From positions 124,001 through 188,000 of the forward strand of contig NZ_JNZA01000002.1 in assembly GCF_000717345.1 (NCBI RefSeq): a DNA stretch of 64,000 nucleotides, read 5' to 3'. Position numbers and translations under genes: made by a program. Shown in pieces: positions 44,401 to 52,153 of the stretch; within the stretch, counting starts at the first letter, position 1, and every line of letters begins with the position of its first letter. Under the pieces are notes generated by a model. It saw only the letters and a list, made by a program, of their open reading frames with translations. It was not told where the DNA came from and did not search any database. Origin of the DNA: Streptomyces lydicus. GTDB lineage: Bacteria; Actinomycetota; Actinomycetes; Streptomycetales; Streptomycetaceae.

Positions 44401-44588
44401 AGCAGGCCGCGCGGCTGCTCGCGGCGAGCACGGGCGTGCGCGGCCTCCAGGACCACTCCCACCCGGACGTGGCCCGGATCGAGCAGGCCGCGCGGTGCCG
44501 CCTCGGCGACGCCCGGTTCGCCGAGGCGGCGCGGGAGGGCACGCGGACCGGCTGGCCTCAACTGGTCGAGGTCACGCTCGCCTCCTGA
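41418..44588 (+). CDS. AfsR/SARP-like giant regulator: OmpR-type DNA-binding, BTAD, NB-ARC ATPase, TPR
   Basis: 1056 residues from GTG 41418. Residues 1-90 are the winged-helix domain (MLGPLEVRADDGG ... ALQRLVSRLRKVL). About 95-245 form the BTAD helical domain (EALGLWRGAALQDV, YQRAREALADTLGADPSPEL). Walker A GPGGSGKT is at 286-293, followed by NCEHVIESAA and an NB-ARC-like core. The C-terminal third is TPR-like. Such proteins activate antibiotic or metabolic genes after ATP-dependent oligomerisation. The target is unknown: no biosynthetic genes adjoin. No TTA codon was seen. Confidence 0.92.
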   Translation: MQIGMLGPLEVRADDGGLADVPGARLRGLLIALALKPGHVVPKASLIDWIWGGHPPADATNALQRLVSRLRKVLPDGVVEGQPDGYRLTVEPDAVDAVRFERLVVAGQARTEDGSRRVRLLREALGLWRGAALQDVGLQDSAAFDAAVGRLEGLRLTATEERADADVALGRGAEVVTELTDLVAAHPVRERLVATLMRALVAAGRDSEALLVYQRAREALADTLGADPSPELSAVHVALLRGELGRREESRKTNLRAELTSFVGKDADVAAVRELIAEHRLTTLIGPGGSGKTRLATETARTLLGELPDGAWLVELAALGADGDVAQSTLAGLGLRDTLLGEAPHAELTDRIVAAIREREALLILDNCEHVIESAAVFAHRLLGECRRLRILATSREPLGITGEALWPVEPLALPEGDAGPGEIESSPAVQLLRDRAGAVRRDLTVDAPTLATMVRVCRALDGMPLAIELAAARLRTMSIDQLAHRLDDRFRLLTSGSRTALPRHKTLRAVVDWSWELLTDAERMVLRRLSVFSGGASLEAAERVCAGDAIDREQVLELLTALTEKSLLLAEGDGASRFRMLGTIKEYAGQRLAEAGESDLARHAHLAYFTELAETAEPYLRRAEQLDWLATLGAEHDNIGAAMHGALAAGEAQAAMRLAAGAGWYWWLSGHKTEGMEHLTAATEVPGEVTDEVRAVVYALMVNFVTSGPGDEHHAAEWIHKAYEFSRRSLHSRSRHPLMGFVTPLERMLRTPDAFLPAFASLLDDEDPWARALARLHLGKMRIVLGQDGPDGQDGANADAYLERALAEFRALGERFGISFALTELADRIAVRGEFAGACEHYEEAIAVVTELGAAEDVIRMRSQQAQLYWLMGDEDASAAALAEAQRYAERATWPGALALLALSKAGLARWGGDAEEAHKQLDAATALLGDEAERPHIRAVTHDLLGYLDDDLDEARAHRAAACAAASEAGHAPLIAQVLVGVADLALRRDDHEQAARLLAASTGVRGLQDHSHPDVARIEQAARCRLGDARFAEAAREGTRTGWPQLVEVTLAS

Positions 44589-44620
44589 ACGGGCAGACCG
44601 TGCCTACGTGCCGGCCGGTC

Positions 44621-45667
44621 TCACCCCGGCAGTTCCAGCACCTCCAGGTGACGGGGGTCGAGCACCCGCCCCCGGTCCCCCAGGACGTCCTGGAGCGTGT
44701 CGACGACCTGCCGGTTGACGCCGTCGTGCACCCGCGGATCGTCCAACGGCGTGACCATGTCGTCATGGTGGCTGGGGACGACGACACGCGGCCAGCCGAG
44801 CGCCTTCAGCACGCGCTCGAAGTAGTCGTACACCGCCGCGTTGCCACTGGCGCCCAGGACGAGCACGTCGGGCCGGGCCCCCGCGACCTCGCGTTCGACG
44901 AAGTTGGCGGTGCCGCTGAGGAACATCACCCGCGGCCCGCTGCCCACGGTGATCTGGTAGCCGAGCGAGCCGCCCTCCACCAGATCGCCGATCGTGCTCG
45001 GGGCGGCGGGTGGTTGCGTCAGCGTGCCGGTGGGCGCGAAGCCGTAGCCGCCCACCTGGCTGTGCAGGCTGCGGAAGACCTCGATCGTGTAGGCGGGTCG
45101 GGGGGATTCGGCGCTCCGCAGGGGGTGGCGGAGGTGCTCGCCGCCCGTGACGAGGAGGAGGTCGTCCGTCCGCGACGCCGGCACGCCGAGCGCTCTGAGC
45201 AGGTTGAGATGCGTCTCACCACCGAGCACTCGGACCTGCTCGTGCCGCCACTTCGGATGGTTCAACAGGGGTGCGACGTCGGCAAGATGGTCGAAGTGGC
45301 CGTGGGTGACGAGAACGAACTCGGGGGCGGCGGTCAGGTAGCGCTCCAGCACCCAGTCGATGATCCGTGCGTTCACCTGGAGCGTTTTGGCCAGGTCCAT
45401 CTTGCCCTGCGCATCTTGGTAGGGCTGGCGGGTCAGATACGGGTCAACGAGCAAGCGGTGCCCGCCGAACGTCATCTCCCAGCCCGCGACCCCCAGCCAC
45501 CGCAATCGGACCCCGGCCCCTCGCCGCGGCACCGCCCCGGTGGCGCGGGCATCTGAGGCCGGGGCGGCGCCGGACGTGAACGCGGCCGCTCCGGCAGCTC
45601 CGGCGGCCGTCCTGAAGATGCTCCGCCGGGTCACGGTCCCGGTCGGCGTGGCACACGTCAGACACAT
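44621..45667 (-). CDS. Exported metallo-beta-lactamase-fold hydrolase
   Basis: 348 residues, ATG 45667 after an aaggag Shine-Dalgarno. The N-terminus has a twin-Arg (VTRRSIFRTAAGAAGAAAF) suggestive of Tat export. The metal motif is THGHFDHLAD, with later Asp/His residues (VLGASGN, VVPSHHDD) as in UlaG/YtnP-like or NAPE-PLD-like MBL proteins. Substrate is unknown. It is convergent with the AfsR-like gene (32 bp between). Confidence 0.85.
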   Translation of the reverse strand: MCLTCATPTGTVTRRSIFRTAAGAAGAAAFTSGAAPASDARATGAVPRRGAGVRLRWLGVAGWEMTFGGHRLLVDPYLTRQPYQDAQGKMDLAKTLQVNARIIDWVLERYLTAAPEFVLVTHGHFDHLADVAPLLNHPKWRHEQVRVLGGETHLNLLRALGVPASRTDDLLLVTGGEHLRHPLRSAESPRPAYTIEVFRSLHSQVGGYGFAPTGTLTQPPAAPSTIGDLVEGGSLGYQITVGSGPRVMFLSGTANFVEREVAGARPDVLVLGASGNAAVYDYFERVLKALGWPRVVVPSHHDDMVTPLDDPRVHDGVNRQVVDTLQDVLGDRGRVLDPRHLEVLELPG

Positions 45668-46041
45668 GGAGGGCTCCTTGGGGTGGGTGAAGTGCGCGGG
45701 ATGGGCGGGTAGTTCGCCCCCGCACGCGGCGACTTGGGGCCGCCGGGCCCCGGACCGGCGGGCAGCGGTCAGTGGGCGAGGCGCCGCCGTCCAGGGGGAC
45801 GATCTCTGACGGCCTCACCTCAGCAGCCGGCCAGGCCCGCTGTCCAAGACGCAGCAGCCGCCCGACCGATAGGCGAACGCATATCAGCGCAGGTCACCGC
45901 GGCCGCGAGGGCGAACTGACGCACAGGGACTGACGCATACGGACTGACGCCGGTCGAACCGGCCGGAGGCCCCGGCCACGCCTCATGGACGCTCGCCCGA
46001 GCCCCCCGCCACGCCTCGTGGACGCTCGCCCGAGCCCCCAG
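45668..46041. other. 374-bp region without a gene between MBL and LysR genes
   Basis: No supported gene lies here. The right part is occupied by two units of a 33-bp tandem repeat. The left part should hold the promoter of the MBL gene. A long minus-strand frame covering it reads repetitive RRG peptides and is a shadow. Confidence 0.5.
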
Positions 46042-46074
46042 CTACGCGTCGTAGACGACCGCCCAAGGCCCCGT
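45976..46074. repeat. Three tandem 33-bp units spanning the 3' end of the LysR gene
   Basis: Units 45976-46008 and 46009-46041 differ at only a few bases. Unit 46042-46074 is diverged and includes the LysR stop codon and last ten codons. The common core is cgcctcrtggacgctcgccc. Confidence 0.8.
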
Positions 46075-47043
46075 GGAGTCCCCGATACCGGCCAGCCCCG
46101 GGAGGTTCCCGACCGTCCCCGGCCGGCCGCTGCCACTGCCGCTGCCGCTGTCCGACTGCGCCCGGGCCACCACCTCCGCGAAACGCGCGGCCAGGGGATG
46201 CGCCGAACGCGTCGGCCGGACCGCGAAGACCCGGCCCTGCAACGGTTCCCCGGCCAGCCGCCGCCAGACCACTCGCGGCTCGTGCCGTGCGGCTTCCTCG
46301 GCCAGGAGGCCCACCCCGCGTCCGGCCACCACCAGCGCCAGCAGCACCTCCGCGCTCTCCGCCGCACGCACCCGCTCCGGGACGTAACCGCCCTGCCCGC
46401 ACCGCGCCAGCACCTCGTCGTGCCACTCCGGGGACGTCCGGCGCGGGAAGAGGACCAGGTCGTGTCCGGCCAACTCGCCCAGCGCCACCTGTGGTTGCCG
46501 GGCCAGCGCGGAGAGACGGGGCAGCACCACCCCGAGCCGTTCCTCGGCCACCGGAACGGTCCGCAGTTCCGGCTCGGCCACCGGATGGCGGAGAAGCCCC
46601 ACGTCCAGGCGCCCGTCCAGCAGCATCCGCAGCTGCTCCGCGCCGGGGATCTCCCGCAGTTCCACCTCCCCGTCCGGCGCCTGCTCCGTGAGGCCGACCA
46701 GCAATTCACGCACCACGGACGCCGGCGTTTCCGGCACCAGCCCCACCCGCAACGGAGGCCGGGCGGCGGCCGCGCGGACCTCGGCCATCCTCGCCCGCAG
46801 CCGCCGGTCGGCCGCCAGCATCGCGCGTGCCTCCGGCACCAGCGCCTGCCCGGCGGCCGTCAGGGCCACCCGCCGACCCGAGCGGTCGAACAGCTCCACC
46901 TCCAGCTCGCGCTCCAGCCGCCGGATCGACTGACTCAGCGGCGGCTGCGCCATCCCCAGCTCCTCGGCCGCCCGGCCGAAGTGCAACGCGTCTGCCACCG
47001 CGAGGAAGTGACGAAGGTGCCGCTGAAGATCCACGGCCCTCAC
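46042..47043 (-). CDS. LysR-family transcriptional regulator (divergent from beta-lactamase)
   Basis: 333 residues, GTG start at 47043. The N-terminal HTH (LRHFLAVADALHFGRAAEELGMAQPPLSQSI) and the PBP2-like effector domain (PLRVGLVPETPASVV) are standard. The C-terminus carries a Ser/Gly repeat (DSGSGSGSG) and ends inside a DNA tandem repeat. It is separated by only 14 bp from the divergent class A beta-lactamase and probably controls it, in the style of AmpR. A perfect palindrome overlaps its start codon. Confidence 0.92.
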   Translation of the reverse strand: MRAVDLQRHLRHFLAVADALHFGRAAEELGMAQPPLSQSIRRLERELEVELFDRSGRRVALTAAGQALVPEARAMLAADRRLRARMAEVRAAAARPPLRVGLVPETPASVVRELLVGLTEQAPDGEVELREIPGAEQLRMLLDGRLDVGLLRHPVAEPELRTVPVAEERLGVVLPRLSALARQPQVALGELAGHDLVLFPRRTSPEWHDEVLARCGQGGYVPERVRAAESAEVLLALVVAGRGVGLLAEEAARHEPRVVWRRLAGEPLQGRVFAVRPTRSAHPLAARFAEVVARAQSDSGSGSGSGRPGTVGNLPGLAGIGDSTGPWAVVYDA

Positions 47044-47052
47044 GCTAGCGTG
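47041..47052. promoter_or_regulatory. 12-bp perfect palindrome in the LysR/beta-lactamase divergon
   Basis: CACGCTAGCGTG covers the LysR GTG start codon and most of the 14-bp gap. As the only space between the two genes it is a likely operator for autoregulation. Confidence 0.5.
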
Positions 47053-47057
47053 GCGGC

Positions 47058-47969
47058 GTGTCAGACCACCTCCTGATCCCCGGCCGGCTCGGCGCCGAAC
47101 TGGCGCGGGCGGACGCCGACATACAGCTCCACGCCGTAGACCTCGACACCGGCGGTGACGTGGCCGTCGCGGCCGACCAGCAGGTGGTCATCGCGTCCGT
47201 CGCGAAGATCCTCATCGTCCTGGAGTTCGCCAGGCAGGCGGCCTCCGGCCAGCTCGACCCGGGAGCGCACCTCACCATCCGCTCCGAGGACCGGCTCGGC
47301 GGCTGGGGAATCGCGGGCTGTGCCGACGACGTGGAAATCTCCCTCCGCGACTGCGCCTACTTCGCCATGTCGCTGAGCGACAACACCGCCGCCGACGCGA
47401 TCGTCCGCCGGGTGGGCGGGGACGCGGTCGGGATGCTCGTCGCGGAACTCGGCCTGGACCGGACAAGGTTCCTCGGTGGTCCGCGGCATCTGCTGCGCAG
47501 CATGTACGCCGACCTCGGGGCGCGCGACGACCGGGAGTTCGCCGCCCGCTACCGCGCCCTGTCCCCTACCGAACGACGTCGCTCGCTGAGCGTCTTCGAC
47601 CCGCGGCGCACCACCTCCAGCACCGCCCGCGACATGACCCGGCTGCTCGGTCTGATCTGGCACGACCGGGCCGGCCCGGCCGACGCCTGCGCCGCCGTCC
47701 GCCGCCTGATGACCCGGCAGTTGTCGTCCACCCGGCTGGCCTCCGGCTTCCCGCCACCGGTGACCGTGGCCGCCAAATCGGGCACGCTGCCCGGCGTGCA
47801 CATGGAGGCGGGCGTGGTCCGGTACCCGGACGGCCACCGGTACGCGCTGGCCGTCTTCGCCACGGCGCGGGACCTCCACGCCCGCCCCGCCGACCTCGAC
47901 GAGACGATCGGCCGGGTGGCCCACGCCGCCGTGCAGACGATCCGCGAGGCCCCGGTGACGCCGGGCTGA
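47058..47969 (+). CDS. Class A beta-lactamase-like serine hydrolase, no signal peptide
   Basis: 303 residues from GTG 47058. Active-site motifs are S47-V-A-K50, S107-D-N109 and K240-S-G (the last replacing KTG). A typical omega-loop ExxLN is not clear. There is no signal peptide, so it is probably cytoplasmic, which is unusual for a true beta-lactamase. It may be a lactam- or ester-hydrolysing relative. The LysR gene lies head to head. Confidence 0.82.
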   Translation: MSDHLLIPGRLGAELARADADIQLHAVDLDTGGDVAVAADQQVVIASVAKILIVLEFARQAASGQLDPGAHLTIRSEDRLGGWGIAGCADDVEISLRDCAYFAMSLSDNTAADAIVRRVGGDAVGMLVAELGLDRTRFLGGPRHLLRSMYADLGARDDREFAARYRALSPTERRRSLSVFDPRRTTSSTARDMTRLLGLIWHDRAGPADACAAVRRLMTRQLSSTRLASGFPPPVTVAAKSGTLPGVHMEAGVVRYPDGHRYALAVFATARDLHARPADLDETIGRVAHAAVQTIREAPVTPG

Positions 47970-48028
47970 GCACCAGCTAGAAGACCCCTGGGTACGTCAC
48001 GCCTTCAAAACATCAGGTCATCAGCCCC

Positions 48029-48772
48029 TCAGGACGACGTAGCCCCGGAACGGTCGATGAGGGCCTGCACGCCGTCCAGAATGCAGTCCACACCGAAGGC
48101 GAGCGGGTCGGTATCGGGCACGAAGCCACCGTCGGCGAGGGCCTTGGTGAGGGCGGGAAAACGGTCGGCGTGCCGCTCCAGCAACTCGCCGGTGAGGCGG
48201 TTCCACTCCCGGTCCCGCTCCGCGTCGAAGTCGAGTGACTGCTGAGCGAGGTTGCGGACCAGGCCGACGACGAGAAGGAAGACGTGGTGCCGCTGGGCCG
48301 CGGTCAGCCCGGTCGGCTCCAGTGCCGCGAGCGCGGCGTCCAGCCAGCCGAGCTGCTGGGGGCCCATCGCCTGGCGGCGCATCGCGGTGGCCGCGAGCAG
48401 CCAGGAGTGGCCCTGGTAGACGCGCAAACACTGGCGGGCCCACTCCGTCACCTGAGCCCGCCAGTCCTCCCCCGCCACCGACAGGTCGGGCCGCCCGGCG
48501 AGGATGGACTCGATCATGAGGTCGACGAGTTCGCCCTTGCCGGGGACATAGCGGTACAGCGCCATCGCCGAGACGTCGAAGGTGGCGGCGACCTTGTTCA
48601 TGGAGACGGCGTCCAGGCCCTCGGCGTCGGCCAGCGCCACGGCGGCCTGCGCGATACGGGCGGGCGTGAGGCTGGGCTTGGGCCCCCGGGTGGGCTGATC
48701 CTGCTCACCCCACAGCAGCGCGATGCTCGCACCCGCATCCCGCGTCTCCTTGGCCTTTTGGTTCCTGGCCAT
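48029..48772 (-). CDS. TetR-family repressor with TetR_C domain
   Basis: 247 residues from ATG 48772, Shine-Dalgarno aaggag 7 to 8 bases upstream; an earlier in-frame start at 48790 is less likely. A basic lead (MARNQKAKETRD) precedes the HTH (ARIAQAAVALADAEGLDAVSMNKVAATFDVSAMALYRYV). The ligand domain resembles the tetracycline-repressor C-terminal class. It is divergent from the alpha/beta hydrolase gene, its probable target. Confidence 0.9.
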   Translation of the reverse strand: MARNQKAKETRDAGASIALLWGEQDQPTRGPKPSLTPARIAQAAVALADAEGLDAVSMNKVAATFDVSAMALYRYVPGKGELVDLMIESILAGRPDLSVAGEDWRAQVTEWARQCLRVYQGHSWLLAATAMRRQAMGPQQLGWLDAALAALEPTGLTAAQRHHVFLLVVGLVRNLAQQSLDFDAERDREWNRLTGELLERHADRFPALTKALADGGFVPDTDPLAFGVDCILDGVQALIDRSGATSS

Positions 48773-48811
48773 GTCGGTTCTCCTTCTCAACGGCGTTCAG
48801 CGGCAGACGCG

Positions 48812-48870
48812 TTGACATCCACGCTCACTGTATATACCGTAAATTCAATTGCTGATGCAGTAAACAGTTT
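48812..48870 (+). promoter_or_regulatory. AT-rich promoter/operator between TetR and hydrolase genes
   Basis: TTGACA (48812-48817) with 17 bp to TACCGT (48835-48840) is a good -35/-10 pair for the hydrolase. An imperfect inverted repeat, ACTGTATATAC (48827-48837) and GTAAACAGT (48860-48868), overlaps it and fits a TetR operator. Confidence 0.5.
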
Positions 48871-48882
48871 AGGGGGAACGCC

Positions 48883-49965
48883 ATGCTTGGCACCATCATC
48901 ACCGCTTCCGCCACCGCCGTCGTCGCCGGTCCCGCCGCCGGCCTGCTGGGTTACCGGCAGCTCAAGCGCGCCGCCCACACGCGACACCTGCGCATCTCGT
49001 CTCCCGAGGGCATCAACGAATCCGGCTTCGTCCGGATCGGCGGCATCGACCAGTACGTGTCCCTCCGCGGCGAGGACCGCCGCAACCCCGTGATCCTGGA
49101 GGTCCACGGCGGCCCCGGGGCCTCCAACCTCATCTTCGCGCCGCGTACGCGGTCCTGGGAGAAGCACTTCACCGTCGTGCGGTGGGACATGCCCGGCGCC
49201 GGTAAGACCTTCGGCCGCGGCGGCCCGGCCGGGCAGGGCGAGATGAGCCTGGCCCGGCTGGAGCGCGACGCCGTGGAGGTGACCGAGCACGTACGCGCCC
49301 GGCTCGGCGTCAGCAAGGTGATCCTGGTCGCCAATTCCTTCGGCACCGTCATCGGGCTCCGCCTGGCCCGCAGCCACCCCGAGCTCTACTCGGCCTACGT
49401 CGGGACCGACCAGAACATCGTCGCGGGCGGGCGCGACCGGGGAACCCACCACGCCCTGTGCGAGCGACTGCGCGCGGCGGGCAAGCGCAAGGAACTCGCC
49501 ACCGTCACCGCCATGGATCCGGACGCCACCACCTGGAGTGCCCAGCAATGGTCGCAGTACAACAAGATCGTCGTCACCACCGACCCGCTGACCTACGACA
49601 CCATGAAGACCGTGGTGATCCGCTCCCTGTGGTTCTCCCCGCTCCACACTCTCCGCGAGCTGCCCACCTACCTGAAGGGCATGACCTTCGCCGAACAGCT
49701 CGGACCGCAGGCCCTGTCCATCGACGAGCGCACCGAAGGCACCTCATTCCGCCTCCCGGTCTTCGTCTTCCAGGGCGACCAGGACGTCCTCACCCCGCCC
49801 GAGCCGGCCCGGCGGTTCCTCGACGACATCACCGCGCCCGTCAAGGACTTCACCCTCATCCGGGACGCCGGCCACTTCGCGTCCTTCCGCCACCCCGACC
49901 AGTTCCTCGACCTCATGCTCACCAAGGTCCGCCCCGTGCTCACCCGGGAGCCGGCCGGCTGCTGA
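48883..49965 (+). CDS. Alpha/beta hydrolase, proline-iminopeptidase-like
   Basis: 360 residues, with agggggaa before ATG 48883. A hydrophobic N-terminal helix (ASATAVVAGPAAGLLGY) may anchor it. The oxyanion HGGPG is present, the nucleophile is in VANSFGTVIG (Ser in N-S-F-G), the acid in FQGDQDVLTP and the His in RDAGHFASF. These are the hallmarks of the S33 proline-iminopeptidase/epoxide hydrolase group. The divergent TetR gene probably represses it in the absence of a ligand. Confidence 0.88.
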   Translation: MLGTIITASATAVVAGPAAGLLGYRQLKRAAHTRHLRISSPEGINESGFVRIGGIDQYVSLRGEDRRNPVILEVHGGPGASNLIFAPRTRSWEKHFTVVRWDMPGAGKTFGRGGPAGQGEMSLARLERDAVEVTEHVRARLGVSKVILVANSFGTVIGLRLARSHPELYSAYVGTDQNIVAGGRDRGTHHALCERLRAAGKRKELATVTAMDPDATTWSAQQWSQYNKIVVTTDPLTYDTMKTVVIRSLWFSPLHTLRELPTYLKGMTFAEQLGPQALSIDERTEGTSFRLPVFVFQGDQDVLTPPEPARRFLDDITAPVKDFTLIRDAGHFASFRHPDQFLDLMLTKVRPVLTREPAGC

Positions 49966-50072
49966 CCACCAGGTCCATCCCGAAGGACTCCTTCACCAGC
50001 CAGAATCCGGCGTGGTTGACGTAGTTCAGACCGAGCGACCCCGCGCCGATGGCGATGACGACGAGGGATGCC
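49966..50072 (-). pseudogene. Remnant of a GntP-family gluconate permease
   Basis: The minus strand reads VVIAIGAGSLGLNYVNHAGF followed by WLVKESFGM, which matches a conserved stretch of GntP transporters (AIGAGSL-L-HVNDAGFWLVKE-FGM). Nothing of the roughly 450-residue protein remains on either side. It is a scrap of about 33 codons. Confidence 0.7.
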
Positions 50073-50617
50073 TCCAGCCCACCGCCGTCAGGCCGAGTAC
50101 GGGGAGGACCATCTGCGGCGGCTGCGCCTGGTGCGGGCGCTGATCCAGATCGGCGGGGGTTCCGGTGGCCGCCGCGCGCGAGGTGATCGCCGCCGCGGAG
50201 GACGAGTCGCTGGACCACCACCTGCGGCTGGGCGCGGCAACCCGGGCGCTGCCCTGCGCCGAGGCGCCGGCCGAGGACGACCCGGCGGTGCGGACCGCCC
50301 GCCGCTCGGTGGAGGCGCTGCTGGAGCGGCTGGGCTGGTCCTCCGGTCGTGGCCTGGACATGCTCAATCCCGCCCACCGGCGGCTCATCGACTCCGTCGC
50401 CGCGCTGGTCCGGCTCGGCTACCCCTGCGACACCGAGCAATTGCTGCCGTACGGGCGGCTGGCAGCGCAACTGGCGGTCACCCTGGACATGGTCGAGGAG
50501 CAGCCGGCCCCGTCCGGGCAGATCGAGGCGGCCGTCGCGCTGACGGTGCTCTACGAACCGGTACTGCTGAGCCTGCGGCGCATGGCCCACGCGGAGGAGT
50601 CAGCCCGTCGCTTCTGA
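50069..50617 (+). pseudogene. Truncated and frameshifted MerR-family regulator
   Basis: PPAHRRQAEYGEDHLRRLRL followed by VRALIQIGG is the second half of a MerR DNA-binding domain; the first half is missing. An extra G in the run at about 50155-50159 moves the frame. After it, VPVAAAREVIAAAEDESLDH continues the protein to 50617. Removing one G would restore one reading frame. The 5' truncation point coincides with the end of the GntP scrap. Confidence 0.72.
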
Positions 50618-50745
50618 GGCGCCTCGCTCATGAAGCCCCCAGCGGAAGGGCCTGGAAGGACGGAGGGCCAAGGCCGGTGCGGACGAGCCGGCCCGCGCTC
50701 GGCGGGCCGGGCTCGACGAGAAGAAGTGGTAGCACCCCGTGTGCG

Positions 50746-51990
50746 CTACGAGGACCGCGACCGCATTCCCCGTACCGAAGGGACCGCGAGGGGGCAGAGG
50801 GTGAGGGTGATCCACAAGAAGCCGCCGAGCAGTGCCACAGAGGGAGCCCCGAACGCGTTCGCCAGGGGGGCGGCGGAGAGTTGTCCCAGGGGGATGGCGA
50901 TGAAGGAACCGAGATTGTCGTACGACGAGATCCGGGCGATGACATTCCTCGGGATCTGCTCCTGCAGTGTGCTGTCCCAGGCAACGCTGTAAAAGCCGGA
51001 ACTCAGCCCCGCGACAAAGGTGGCGGCGGCGAGCCAGTACACGTTCGTCACCAGTCCCAGCGCGATCAGCGGAAGGCCGATCAGCGCCGCGCAGGTCTGC
51101 GCCACGGGGAGCAGGCGTTTCAAGGTGATCCGGTACATCAGTACGGCCATGAGCAGCACGCCGGCCGCTCTGACGCTGAGGACGAGCCCCCAGGAGGTCT
51201 CGCCGATGCGCTCCTTGGCGATCAGCGGGCCGAGCACGGTCCAGATGCCGACCTGAATGCAGTTCGCCATGCCGAAGGTCGCGACGATCGTCCACACCCA
51301 GGTTCTCGACCTGAATTCCGTCCAGCCCTCACGCAGGGACAGCAAGATACCGGCCTTGCGGGGCGGCGCATTACCGGTCACCTTCAGCCGGGCCATGCAG
51401 AGCGCCGCGACGAAGTAGGTGGCGGCATCGAGGGAAATGGCCCAGCCACCGCCTCCGGTGGTGACGATGGTGGCCGCAACGGTCGGCCCCAGCACTTTCG
51501 CGGCGTTCTTCGCCGATCCGAGAGCGGAATTCGCCCGCTGAATCCCGGACGTGGGGACGAGGTCCGGCACGATGCCGCGCAGGGCCGGATTCGTGAAGGC
51601 CGCCGTCGTTCCGTTGAGGGCCTCCAGCAGGATCAAGGATCCGAGGTCGTAGTTCCCGGAGAGCAGCAGGAATGCGACGGCCGCTTGCGTCACCGCGGCA
51701 CCGAGGTGGGAGACGAGGAGCACCAGGCGTCGCGAGAACCGGTCACCGACAACGCCGCCGGCCAGGGTGAAAACGATGAGCGGGACGGTGTTGGCGGTCA
51801 GCACCGCCCCCATGTCACGGGCACTGTTCGACGCATTGAGCACCGAAAGGGACAACGCCACCGGTGTCATCGCACTACCCAGCAGCGAGACGAGCCGTCC
51901 CGCGAAGAACCATCGGAACGCCGGCAGCCCAAAGGGACTGCCGACCGCGTCGGGCGGATCTTCAGCTGCGCTTTCGACCTTCAGGTTCAT
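50746..51990 (-). CDS. MFS transporter, multidrug-efflux type
   Basis: 414 residues from ATG 51990, with a weak A-rich leader; an in-frame GTG at 52086 would add 32 residues of unlikely sequence. About ten to twelve membrane helices are visible. The loop 2 motif is GDRFSRRLVLL. The family resembles enterobactin-exporter/MFS_3 proteins (FRWFFAGRLVSLLGSAMTPVAL). It probably exports a small molecule. Base composition is lower in GC than its neighbours, hinting at transfer. No regulator gene is intact next to it. Confidence 0.88.
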   Translation of the reverse strand: MNLKVESAAEDPPDAVGSPFGLPAFRWFFAGRLVSLLGSAMTPVALSLSVLNASNSARDMGAVLTANTVPLIVFTLAGGVVGDRFSRRLVLLVSHLGAAVTQAAVAFLLLSGNYDLGSLILLEALNGTTAAFTNPALRGIVPDLVPTSGIQRANSALGSAKNAAKVLGPTVAATIVTTGGGGWAISLDAATYFVAALCMARLKVTGNAPPRKAGILLSLREGWTEFRSRTWVWTIVATFGMANCIQVGIWTVLGPLIAKERIGETSWGLVLSVRAAGVLLMAVLMYRITLKRLLPVAQTCAALIGLPLIALGLVTNVYWLAAATFVAGLSSGFYSVAWDSTLQEQIPRNVIARISSYDNLGSFIAIPLGQLSAAPLANAFGAPSVALLGGFLWITLTLCPLAVPSVRGMRSRSS

Positions 51991-52153
51991 TTTTTTCAAC
52001 GTGAACGATTCGGATGAAGCACCGCTGCACGGACGAGTCAGGGTGCGAGGCCGAACGAGCCTACCGGCCCAACTCGCCCGCTTCACATGAATATTGACCG
52101 GAGAGCGGGCCCGCGGAGACGCCGACGGAACAGCGGCGCCTCCGCGGACGGAT

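Noticed and set aside
45894..46709. Minus-strand frame with repeated GLGRAS-RRG peptides
   Set aside because: Shadow of the LysR gene running into the 33-bp DNA repeats; the LysR frame has clear HTH and effector domains.
50068..52017. Plus-strand open frame of 649 codons
   Set aside because: Its first codons are the MerR remnant; the rest is antisense to the MFS gene and has no recognisable fold.
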